A stretch of DNA of 26,049 nt from DATDVT01 sp035289905. GTDB lineage: Archaea > Nanobdellota > Nanobdellia > SCGC-AAA011-G17 > GW2011-AR18. Below, piece by piece: positions 6,908 to 15,000 of this stretch; position 1 is the stretch's first letter, and every line of letters begins with the position of its first letter. The position numbers and the translations under genes are program-made. The notes under the pieces are model-generated. The model searched no databases, was not told where the DNA came from, and saw only the letters and a program-made list of their open reading frames with translations. The DNA is taken from NCBI GenBank assembly GCA_035289905.1, contig DATDVT010000031.1:1-26049 (forward strand), in the 5' to 3' direction.

Positions 6908-7873
6908 CTAGTTTAAAGTAACTAATTTGTGCCAAGGCTTTATCTTATCTGCTCTTTTGTAAATTATTTTACCTAACCAATTTTTAATTGCTACTTTATG
7001 TTCAGGAGTTACTATTATGAATTTTCCTGATTTTGTAGTTAATTTTATTAAATTTCCATTAAATTTATATTTATTTACAGATAATACTTCTGACTCTTTT
7101 ATTTTTTTATTAAACCCTAGAGTAAAATATTTTTTTGGTTTTGTGAATGCTGCTATATAATTATCTTTTTTTATATTTTCACTTTCTTTTAGTATTTTAT
7201 TAACTACCTTGTCTAATGTCTTTTTTTCCTTATTTATGTAACCACTATTTAGTAACGAAAATGACTGTAAGGGGTCATGAAGCACGTCCCCGAGCAAGGC
7301 ACCTGCATGAGCACCACTCGCATCTAAGAAGGGTGCATGTGTTTTTTCAGAATTATCTACTAATAGTTTAGGTATTTTAAATTTTACATTTTGCATTCTT
7401 TTATTTAAATTGATAAATAAAACAAAACCTATAACTGCAAACATTGATGTAATTAATGTGGCTGCAGCCATTATATCCCCATATTCTTTTCTAATCCACC
7501 ATGGTGAGATTATAGCTAAAATAAGTAAGATAAAAAATAGAATATTTTGATTTTTTGTTGAAGATAATATTTGTAATTTATACCTTTCAACTAATTCTTT
7601 ACCTTTACTTTTTGGCATTGTTTTGACTAAAGGATTGTTTTCATCTTGTTCATTATGTAATATTAATACATCTTGTAGTTTTTCTTGTGGAAGAAGTTCA
7701 GCTAGGGCTTGACCTAACATGCTTTTTCCTGTTCCAGGTGACCCTATTAAAAGAATATGACGTTTTTGTTGACCTGCTTTTTTTATGATATTAATAGCAG
7801 AATCTTGACCAATTACTTGATCTATAATTTTTTTAGATATTTTTAGATCTTTTGTTGTTTTAAATTCTAGCAT
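6908..7873 (-). CDS. lonB: LonB protease, N-terminal gene with intein N-half
   Basis: This encodes the N-terminal part of archaeal LonB (321 aa). Residues 1-203 are extein: Walker A GSPGTGKS (44-51), two transmembrane segments (about 111-127 and 137-154) inserted between Walker A and B as in other archaeal LonB proteins, and DASGAHAGALLGDVLHDPLQ (184-203). At Ser204 the sequence leaves LonB and becomes an intein N-half with block B VTPEHKV (Thr289, His292), ending HKLVTLN at a TAG. Homologues continue from HDP(F/L)Q directly into SGGLGTP, which is found on the gene at 5221-6588. The site is the same LonB position that carries inteins in Pyrococcus species, as I recall. A TATA-like element at 7891-7900 is 23 bp upstream. 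Alone, this product has neither Walker B nor a protease domain. Confidence 0.93.
   Translation of the reverse strand: MLEFKTTKDLKISKKIIDQVIGQDSAINIIKKAGQQKRHILLIGSPGTGKSMLGQALAELLPQEKLQDVLILHNEQDENNPLVKTMPKSKGKELVERYKLQILSSTKNQNILFFILLILAIISPWWIRKEYGDIMAAATLITSMFAVIGFVLFINLNKRMQNVKFKIPKLLVDNSEKTHAPFLDASGAHAGALLGDVLHDPLQSFSLLNSGYINKEKKTLDKVVNKILKESENIKKDNYIAAFTKPKKYFTLGFNKKIKESEVLSVNKYKFNGNLIKLTTKSGKFIIVTPEHKVAIKNWLGKIIYKRADKIKPWHKLVTLN
6911..7264 (-). other. Intein N-terminal half (LonB)
   Basis: Residues 204-321 of the LonB N-gene, 118 aa. Residue 1 is Ser (SFSLLNSGYINKEKKT), a usable N-terminal nucleophile. Block B is GKFIIVTPEHKVAI with the conserved TxxH. It ends about 29 residues after the block B His, as DnaE N-halves do. 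No endonuclease block is included. Confidence 0.88.
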
Positions 7874-7890
7874 TAGATTATATTAATAGT

Positions 7891-7900
7891 AAAATTTAAA
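7891..7900 (-). promoter_or_regulatory. TATA box of the LonB N-gene
   Basis: The minus strand reads TTTAAATTTT, centred 23 bp before the ATG at 7873. Confidence 0.45.
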
Positions 7901-7907
7901 AGACTTA

Positions 7908-8171
7908 TTAAAGGATATCTTCTTCAGCAATTACTATAAAATCACCGATAGCCATTACAGAACTAAAAGGTATTAATAATTCACCTTCTTTGGTTTTTTC
8001 TAGTTCTATAGCGGATGCATATGGTGTTGGATTTTTTAGAACAAGATGTATTATTTCACCTGTTTTAGGTTCGAAAGTTAAATTTGCAACTTCTCCATAT
8101 CTTTTACCTGCTTTACTAACTACACCTTTACCCATAAATTGTCTTGAATGTCTTTTTTCGCCATCAACCAT
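7908..8171 (-). CDS. PRC-barrel domain protein
   Basis: An 87-aa protein consisting of one PRC-barrel: the beta pattern GKGVVSKAGKRYGEVANLTFE, TGEIIHLVLKN, then IPFSSVMAIGDFIVI matches the family, which occurs in bacterial photosynthetic H subunits and RimM and as small stand-alone proteins in archaea. Stand-alone archaeal PRC-barrels include CdpB-type cell-division proteins, so a division-related role is possible but not shown here. It ends 35 bp before the LonB N-gene. Unlike most genes here it has a short leader: a TATA-like run at 8200-8210 and a GAGG Shine-Dalgarno sequence about 6-7 nt before the ATG. Confidence 0.85.
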   Translation of the reverse strand: MVDGEKRHSRQFMGKGVVSKAGKRYGEVANLTFEPKTGEIIHLVLKNPTPYASAIELEKTKEGELLIPFSSVMAIGDFIVIAEEDIL

Positions 8172-8174
8172 TTT

Positions 8175-8210
8175 AACCTCGTACTATATGTTATTAGTTT
8201 ATTTATAAAT
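8175..8210 (-). promoter_or_regulatory. Promoter and Shine-Dalgarno site of the PRC-barrel gene
   Basis: The minus strand has an AT box (ATTTATAAAT) at 8201-8210, about 35 bp before the ATG at 8171, and GAGG about 7 nt before the ATG. This predicts a leader of about 10 nt carrying a ribosome-binding site, an exception to the leaderless pattern. Confidence 0.45.
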
Positions 8211-8216
8211 ATTTTC

Positions 8217-8951
8217 CTATTTGTTTGTCAGTTTTTCTAGTATAGACTTTGGAATAGATTGAATGAGTTTAAAAGAGAATGTTTCTTTGTATATAAATAT
8301 TTGATTTGATTTTAGTCCTAAAATTAAAAAATTTAATAACCCTTTTTGATTTTCTATAGATTGAAAAGATAGAAGAAAGAGATTATTTTTATATTCTAAT
8401 GATGAATTAAAGGTTTCAGATAGTAAAAAATAGGATTGATTTGGTTTTTCTGAGACAATAATTTGTTTTGTATCATTTTCGTATATATAATAATCTAATG
8501 GATTTTCTGAATTTATTTGAATATTAAAATCAGTTTTGGAGATTATAATATTTTCGTATTCTAATAATTCTGGTAAGGATTGTTTTAGGTAATTATAATT
8601 TATTTTTATTATTTTGTAGAATTCTTTATATGGCTTTATCTCATTTAAATTTTTCTTTTGAAAGGATAAAAGCTCTTCTTCACTTATATATGTAAATTCT
8701 GAAGATTTTATATTAAAGTAAAAACCTGCGAGATATTCATTATTATTTTCTAATAAAAAAAGGTTGGTTGATGAAGGAAAGTTTGATTTTATGCTATTTA
8801 TCTCTTTAGTTAAAGAGAATGTTGTAAAGAGAGATAATAATAAGAATATTAAGAATATAATAAAGATTGTTTTTATAATAGTTTTTAGAAAGAAATAAGT
8901 TATAAATCCAGCTAATATTAAGATAATTAGATAAATAAGAAAAATATTCAT
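8217..8951 (-). CDS. Membrane-anchored hypothetical protein
   Basis: A 244-aa protein with two closely spaced N-terminal transmembrane segments (about 3-22 and 26-46), which would leave a soluble domain of about 200 residues. The soluble part is rich in Ser, Asn, Ile and Phe, with alternating patterns suggesting beta structure (YLAGFYFNIKSSEFTYIS, DFNIQINSENPLDYYIYEND). I do not recognise a family. It is the first minus-strand gene to the left of the putative replication origin. A TATA-like run near 8970-8978, about 23 bp upstream, suggests leaderless transcription away from the origin. Confidence 0.7.
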   Translation of the reverse strand: MNIFLIYLIILILAGFITYFFLKTIIKTIFIIFLIFLLLSLFTTFSLTKEINSIKSNFPSSTNLFLLENNNEYLAGFYFNIKSSEFTYISEEELLSFQKKNLNEIKPYKEFYKIIKINYNYLKQSLPELLEYENIIISKTDFNIQINSENPLDYYIYENDTKQIIVSEKPNQSYFLLSETFNSSLEYKNNLFLLSFQSIENQKGLLNFLILGLKSNQIFIYKETFSFKLIQSIPKSILEKLTNK

Positions 8952-9022
8952 GGATTAATTAATGTTTTTTTATTAATAAATGTTATTTAAAAATAGTAAA
9001 AGAATTGTGGTTTGGACACCCA

Positions 9023-9044
9023 CACACCTTTATTTCCTATGGAA
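9023..9044 (-). promoter_or_regulatory. ORB-like Orc1/Cdc6 binding element 1
   Basis: On the minus strand the element begins TTCCATAGGAAATAAAGG and continues into GTGTG and further G-rich sequence to about 9013. This fits the archaeal origin recognition box layout (short TTCCA..GGAAA dyad followed by a G-rich stretch). Confidence 0.62.
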
Positions 9045-9258
9045 TTTTTTTTAGGATTTATTTTGTTCTTTTATGATATATTGAGGATAAAATATAATTA
9101 ATTAGTTGAATTATTAGTATATTTATTAGTAATTTAATTAATTTTTGTTTTTTTGGTAATTTATTTATAAAATTTGTTGTTTTATTATATATATATTATA
9201 ATTAGTAAATTATATTAACTATGTTTTTCTTTATTCGTAATTATTGTGTTATAACATG

Positions 9259-9317
9259 AATTTTATCGTAATTTCTTAGTAATTTTACGGATTTTATGAA
9301 TATATTACGATAAAATT
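9259..9317. repeat. 14-bp inverted repeat in the origin region
   Basis: AATTTTATCGTAAT at 9259-9272 is perfectly complementary to ATTACGATAAAATT at 9304-9317, with 31 bp between the arms. The right arm abuts ORB-like element 2. Confidence 0.85.
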
Positions 9318-9339
9318 TTCCAGAAGAAATCTAGGTGTG
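9318..9339 (+). promoter_or_regulatory. ORB-like Orc1/Cdc6 binding element 2
   Basis: On the plus strand it begins TTCCAGAAGAAATCTAGG and continues into GTGTGG. It matches element 1 at 18 of 22 positions in the opposite orientation. It lies 48 bp before the cdc6 start, so it could also autoregulate cdc6. Confidence 0.58.
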
Positions 9340-9357
9340 GCTCTAAGAATAATAATC

Positions 9358-9366
9358 TTTAAAATA
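9358..9366 (+). promoter_or_regulatory. TATA box of cdc6
   Basis: TTTAAAATA centred 25 bp before the ATG at 9387, predicting a leaderless transcript for the cdc6-DP1-DP2 operon. It lies just downstream of ORB-like element 2. Confidence 0.55.
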
Positions 9367-9386
9367 AGGATTATTGTTTTAGTTAT

Positions 9387-10598
9387 ATGTCTGAATTAAA
9401 GAATTTTTTTCAAAATTATCTGGATAAACAGCCTTTGTTTAAGAATAAAAGAAGTTTACAAACAAATTATACTCCTTTAAAAATTTTACATAGAGATGCT
9501 CAAGTTAAAGATGTAGCTGGTATATTGGCTCCTTGCTTAAGGTTGGAGAAACCCTCTAATTTATTTCTTTATGGAAAAACTGGTTCGGGTAAGACTTTAG
9601 TTGTAAAACATGTTGTTGAACATATAAAAGAGGTTTGTAAGGATAAAAAGTTGTCAGTTGATTTAGTTTATATTAATTGTAAACTAAAAAGGGTTGCTGA
9701 TACTGAGTATAGATTAATAGCTCAATTAGCAGAAGAATTCGGTAAAAAAATTCCTGCAACAGGTTTACCTACAGATGAAGTTTATAAGATTTTTTTGGCA
9801 CATTTAGATGTAGCTAAAAAATTAGTTGTTTTAATTTTAGATGAGGTAGATCAATTAGTTAGAAAGGCTGGTGATGAGATATTATATAATTTAACTAGAT
9901 TAAACTCTGAGTTAAAAAATGTTGAATTTTCTGTGATTGGCATTTCTAATGAGGTAACTTTTTTAGATAATGTTGATCCAAGGGTTAAGAGTAGTTTAAG
10001 TGAAGAAGAATTGGTCTTTCCTCCTTATAATGCTTTTGAGATTCAGGATATTTTAAGAGAGAGAGCGAAAGAGGCTTTTATTGATGGAGCAGTTAGTCCA
10101 GGTGTAATTGAGAAGTGTGCTGCTTATGCTGCTAGAGAACATGGTGATGCTAGAAGGGCTTTAGATTTATTGAGGGTTGCAGGTGAGTTAGCAGAAAGGG
10201 ATGGTAGACATTTAATTGAGATAGATGATATTGATTCTGCAGAAGAAAAAATAGAGAAAGATAAAGTATTGGATATTGTTGCTAGTCAACCAAAACAATT
10301 TCAATTATGTTTAAGTTCTATTTTTGATGTTTGTGATTTGGTTAGAGATAGTTCTTGTTTGTATACAGGAGATATTTATGAGAGATATACAGAATTATGT
10401 ATTTTGATTAATTTAAAACCTTTAACTCAAAGAAGAATTTCAGATGTTATTGCTGAGTTAGATATGTTGGGAATAATTAATGCTAAGGTAATCTCTAAGG
10501 GTAGATATGGTAGAACTAGGGAAATAAGTTTGGCAATACCTCAATCAATGTTACCTAAATTAAGAGAAATCTTAAATGAATCTTTAGGTTTTAAATAA
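9387..10598 (+). CDS. cdc6: Orc1/Cdc6 replication initiator
   Basis: This AAA+ initiator binds origin recognition boxes and helps load MCM helicase. The 403 aa contain Walker A GKTGSGKT (63-70), Walker B LVVLILDEVDQL (about 145-156), sensor-1 VIGISN, the segment DNVDPRVKSSL typical of the initiator-specific region and Arg finger, and sensor-2 EHGDARRALDLLR. A C-terminal winged-helix domain (from about residue 300, including TQRRISDVIAELDMLGII) would contact DNA. All ATPase motifs are intact. It is the first gene of a plus-strand operon with DP1 18 bp downstream, next to the putative origin. Only one orc1/cdc6 copy is in this window. Confidence 0.96.
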   Translation: MSELKNFFQNYLDKQPLFKNKRSLQTNYTPLKILHRDAQVKDVAGILAPCLRLEKPSNLFLYGKTGSGKTLVVKHVVEHIKEVCKDKKLSVDLVYINCKLKRVADTEYRLIAQLAEEFGKKIPATGLPTDEVYKIFLAHLDVAKKLVVLILDEVDQLVRKAGDEILYNLTRLNSELKNVEFSVIGISNEVTFLDNVDPRVKSSLSEEELVFPPYNAFEIQDILRERAKEAFIDGAVSPGVIEKCAAYAAREHGDARRALDLLRVAGELAERDGRHLIEIDDIDSAEEKIEKDKVLDIVASQPKQFQLCLSSIFDVCDLVRDSSCLYTGDIYERYTELCILINLKPLTQRRISDVIAELDMLGIINAKVISKGRYGRTREISLAIPQSMLPKLREILNESLGFK

Positions 10599-10616
10599 AT
10601 TTTCTTAGAGGTAAAT

Positions 10617-12098
10617 ATGGATAAAAAAGGAATAATTAGTTATTTTTTAGAAAAGGGAATTTTGATAGATAGTAAGATTATAGAGATTATACCGGATAAT
10701 TTAAGTATTCAATTTGTTAATTTTTTAGAAAGAAAATTAAGTGATAAAAAATATTTAGATAAAGATGATTTTTGTTATTATTTAGATTTATTTGAAAAAG
10801 ATAATTATTTTTTTACAAATTTAGAGGTTATTTATAATTATAAGGATAATTTAAAAAAAAGAGAGGTACAAGATTTTGTTAAATATTTTAAAAATAGATA
10901 TGAAACTATTAAAGGTTTTTTAGTAAATAGACCTGAATTGGAAGGGGTTATTTCGATAAGTAGGTTAAAGGATAAAAGGGAAAGGGAAAGGATTTCTTTG
11001 ATTGGGGTTGTGTTAGATAAAATATTTACTAAGAATGGAAATTGTATAATTAAATTAGAGGATAATACGGGAATAATTAATGTAATAATAGGCAAAACTA
11101 AAGAAAATCTTAAGGATATTGTGGATGAGCTTGTTTTGGATGAAGTGATAGGTGTTAGGGGTGTTTATGGAAAAGATATTATTTTTTGTAATGATATTAT
11201 TTTTCCAGACATACCTCTTTCTAAGGAATTGAAAAAATGTAATGATGATGTTTATGCAGTTTTTATTAGTGATATTCATTATGGATTAAAAGAATTTTTA
11301 GAGGAGGAATTTTTGAATTTTATTAGTTGGCTGGCTGGTTTGTATGGGGATGATGCACAAAAGAAATTGAGTAAGAAAGTTGGTTATTTGTTTATAGTTG
11401 GAGATTTAGTTGAAGGTGTTGGAATTTATCCAGGTCAGGAGAATGATTTATTAATAAAAGATATTAAGGATCAATATAAAGGAATAAGTAAATTATTAGC
11501 TAAGATACCAGAACATATTAAAATAATTATTTGTGGGGGTAACCATGATGCTATGCGTATTGCTGAGCCACAACCCTTGTTTGATAGAGACTTTTGTAGT
11601 TCTCTTTATACTTTAAAAAATGTGACCTTGGTTAGTAATCCTTCAATAATAAATATTCATAAAAAAGATAATTTTAGTGGTTTTGATATTTTATTGTATC
11701 ATGGTTATAGTTTTATTTATTTTTCTGAGGTTATAAATAATATTAGATTAAAGGGTGGGCAAGAGAGAAGTGATTTAATTATGAAATTATTGTTAAGGAA
11801 AAGACATTTGGCACCTACACATTCTTCTACTTTGTATTTACCAGATATTTATGCTGATCCTTTAATTATTAATAAAATTCCTGATATTTTTGCTTCAGGT
11901 CATATTCATAGAGTAATGGTTGGTAATTATAGGAATATTGCTTTGCTTAATTGTTCTTGTTGGGTTACTCAGACAAAAGATATGGCTAAGAGGGGAATAG
12001 TTCCGCATCCAGCTAAAGTGCCTTTAATTAACTTAAAAACTAGGGAAGTTAGAATTATGAATTTTTTAATTAATAGTGGGGTGAAAAATGCAATCTAG
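10617..12098 (+). CDS. polB: DNA polymerase D small subunit (DP1), 3'-5' exonuclease
   Basis: The 493-aa small subunit of the archaeal family D replicative polymerase supplies proofreading. The N-terminal region is followed by an OB-fold (about 122-190, ending motifs such as KLEDNTGIINVIIGK) and a calcineurin-like phosphoesterase domain. The metal-binding motifs are all present: SDIHYG (Asp219, His221), GDLVEG (Asp263), GGNHD (Asn309, His310), YHGYS (His362) and SGHIHR (His429, His431). The exonuclease is therefore predicted active. It is shorter than many euryarchaeal DP1 proteins (about 600 aa), mainly at the N-terminus. A GAGGT Shine-Dalgarno sequence at 10608-10612 precedes the ATG, as expected for an internal operon gene. 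Its end overlaps the DP2 start by 11 nt, suggesting translational coupling. Confidence 0.95.
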   Translation: MDKKGIISYFLEKGILIDSKIIEIIPDNLSIQFVNFLERKLSDKKYLDKDDFCYYLDLFEKDNYFFTNLEVIYNYKDNLKKREVQDFVKYFKNRYETIKGFLVNRPELEGVISISRLKDKRERERISLIGVVLDKIFTKNGNCIIKLEDNTGIINVIIGKTKENLKDIVDELVLDEVIGVRGVYGKDIIFCNDIIFPDIPLSKELKKCNDDVYAVFISDIHYGLKEFLEEEFLNFISWLAGLYGDDAQKKLSKKVGYLFIVGDLVEGVGIYPGQENDLLIKDIKDQYKGISKLLAKIPEHIKIIICGGNHDAMRIAEPQPLFDRDFCSSLYTLKNVTLVSNPSIINIHKKDNFSGFDILLYHGYSFIYFSEVINNIRLKGGQERSDLIMKLLLRKRHLAPTHSSTLYLPDIYADPLIINKIPDIFASGHIHRVMVGNYRNIALLNCSCWVTQTKDMAKRGIVPHPAKVPLINLKTREVRIMNFLINSGVKNAI

Positions 12099-15000
12099 TG
12101 AATCTATGAATAAATATTTTGAATCTATTGATTGTGAGATTAAAAGGGCATATGATGTTGCAAATAAGGCTAGAAGTAAGGGTTATGATCCAGATAATTT
12201 TGTTGATCTTCCTTTAGCTAAAAATATGGCTGAAAGGGTTGAAGGATTGATTTCGGTTGTGACTCCACAAATTAAAAATAAAGGGATGATAGAAAAAATT
12301 TTAAATTTAGAATTAGAATATGGAATACAAAATCCAATAATTGCTTTTTTATTGGCAGAGGCAGTTGCGAAGGAGGAATTTTGTGAGTTTAAAGATAAAA
12401 GGGAAGCTATGGAGGTTGGATTGAGAACAGGTTTGGCATATTTGACTAATGGGGTTGTGGCCTCACCTTTAGAGGGATTTATTCGCTTAGAATTAAAAAA
12501 TCGTATAGATGGGAATGGTAAATTTTTTAGTTTATATTTTGGTGGGCCTATTAGAAGTGCAGGCACAACAGCTACTTGTTATTTTGTTGCTTGTTGTGAT
12601 TATGTAAGAAGAAAGATGGGATATCAATCTTATGATCCTACATTTTATGAGATAAAAAGATCTTATGCAGAAATGGATTTTTTTCATTCTAGAATAACTA
12701 ATTTACAATATATGCCTTCTGAACAAGAAGTTGAGTTTATAACTCAGAATTTACCTGTCCAAATTGAAGGAGATGGTAGTGAGAGGTTAGAGACTCCTAA
12801 TTATAAAGATTTACCGAGGATTAGTACGAATAGGTTAAGAAATGGTTTTTGTTTAGTTATGGGGGAATCTTTAGCATCGAAATTTAAGAAGTTTTGGGGA
12901 AAATTTTCTATATTTTATGAGAAAGTTGGTATGAGTGATTGGATTTTTGTAGATCAATTTATTAAATTACAATCTAGTGTAAGATCTAAGTCTAAAGAAG
13001 AGGATGTTAAAAGGGGTGATTCAAGGATTTTTCCTGATTATGGATATATGAAGGATTTGGTTGCGGGAAGGCCTGTTTTAGGTTATCCTTTGAAGAGTGG
13101 TGCTTTTAGATTAAGATATGGTAGAACAAGGGTCTCAGGTTTTTCTGTTGATGCTTTACATCCGGCTACACTTGTTGTTTTAGATGGTTATATTTCTACA
13201 GGTACACAAATAAAACCTGAAAGACCAGGCAAAGGTGCAACTATTTCTGTTTGTGATAAAATTGAAGGACCAAGGGTTAAATTAAAAAATGGAGATGTTG
13301 TTTTTGTTGAAACTGAAGAATTGGCTAGAAAATTAAATAAAAATATTGATGAAATATTGTATGTTGGAGATATATTAATCAGTTATGGTGATTTTTTAGA
13401 TAGGGGTCATGTTTTAGTTCCACCAGGATATTGTGAAGAGTGGTGGTCTGCTGAATTGGAGAAGAAAGGTAAAACAATTGATCCTTTTGTTGTTTTGAAT
13501 TTTGAGGAGGGTTATAGATTATCTAAAGAGAATGACATTCCTTTATATCCTCGTTTTACATATTTTTGGAAGGAAATAAATTATAATGATTTAATTAGTT
13601 TGATAGAATGGATTAGAATAGGCTCTATTTCTGAGGATAAAATAATTTTGCCATTAGAAGGAGACTTATTATTAAAAAAAATAATAGAAATATTAGGAAT
13701 TCCGCATAAGTGCGTTGGAAGGGAATATATAGTTATTGAGGGTGAATGGTTCAATGGGTTGATGGTTAGTTTAGGTTTTTATAGTAAACTTTTTAATTAT
13801 GATTTATTAATTGAGAAATATAATAAATTTAATGATGTTTTGGATTTTATTAATTCTGTTTCTGAGTTGAGGGTTAGGGATAAATCAGGAATATTTATTG
13901 GAGCTAGAATGGCTAGACCTGAGAAGGGTAAGATGAGAGAATTAGCTGGATCACCACATTGTTTGTTTCCAATAGGAAAAGAGGGTGGTAGGTTGAGGAG
14001 TTTTCAATCTGCTTTGGATAAGGGGAAGATTAGAGCACAATTTTCTTTGTTTTATTGCAATATTTGTGGGAAAATTATTTATTCTGCTTATTGTAATTTT
14101 TGTGGTTCTTTTGCTGTAAGAAAATGGAAGTGCAATCAATGTGGTTTGTTAGATTTGCAATGTGAGAAAGAAGGGCATAGGTGTGATTGTTATGATACTT
14201 TTGATTTGAATATAAGAGGGGAATATGCTAATTCTTTGAAAAGATTGGGATTAGGTAGTGGCCCTGAATTGGTTAAAGGAGTGAGGGGCACATCGAATAA
14301 AGGGCATATACCTGAGTCTTTAGAAAAGGGTATACTTAGGGCAGTGCATCATATTACTGTAAATAAAGATGGGACGACTAGGTATGATATGACTGAGATG
14401 GCTATGACACATTTCAAGCCTAAGGAGGTTGGGGTAAGTATTGAAAAATTAAAAAGTTTAGGTTATTTGAAAGATTTTTATGGAAATGATTTGGTTAGTA
14501 TTGAACAAATAATGGAATTAAAATGTCAAGACATTATTTTACCAGCTTGTTTGGATTCTCCTGATGAGGGGGCGGATTTTGTTTTAACTAGGGTAGCTAA
14601 TTTTCTAGATGATTTGCTGGTTAAGTTTTATGGTGTTGAACCTTATTATAATATTAAAACTCGAGAAGATTTAGTTGGCCAGTTAGTTATTGGTTTAAGT
14701 CCACATACTTGTGCAGGTATTGTTGCTAGAATTATTGGTTTTTCTAAGCAGCAAGGATTGTGGGCTCATCCTTATTTGCATAGTGCTATGAGAAGAGATT
14801 GTTTATATCCAACTACTAAGTTCTTAGTAAATGATCAATATTTAGAGATTGGAAATTATGTTGAAGATTTGATTCTAAGGGGTGCTAATTCTAAGATAAT
14901 AGATCTGGTTGGAACTAAAAGGATTGAATGCTCTTCTAATTTGTTTACTTATGGTTTGAATACTAAAACTAATAAAATTATTAAGAAGAAAATTAAGTAT

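Larger units (their letters stand above)
8952..9386. other. Probable replication origin (oriC) beside cdc6
   Basis: This 435-bp gap holds no convincing ORF and is extremely AT-rich, especially 9045-9258, which would suit a duplex-unwinding element. It is flanked by two ORB-like elements in inverted orientation (9023-9044 minus, 9318-9339 plus) that agree at 18 of 22 positions, each with a G-rich end pointing outward. It lies directly upstream of orc1/cdc6, the usual place of archaeal origins, with PolD genes following as in Pyrococcus. Genes to the left are mostly minus-strand and those to the right plus-strand, so transcription diverges from it. Confidence 0.72.

Noticed and set aside
5221..7873. 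LonB as an ordinary frameshifted pseudogene
   Set aside because: Both halves keep intact extein motifs and catalytic residues, the break is at a natural intein split site, each half begins or ends cleanly, and the C-half has its own start and TATA-like element.
12183..12566. 127-aa minus-strand frame opposite DP2
   Set aside because: It lies wholly inside the conserved N-terminal part of DP2 and has no protein-family character or promoter.
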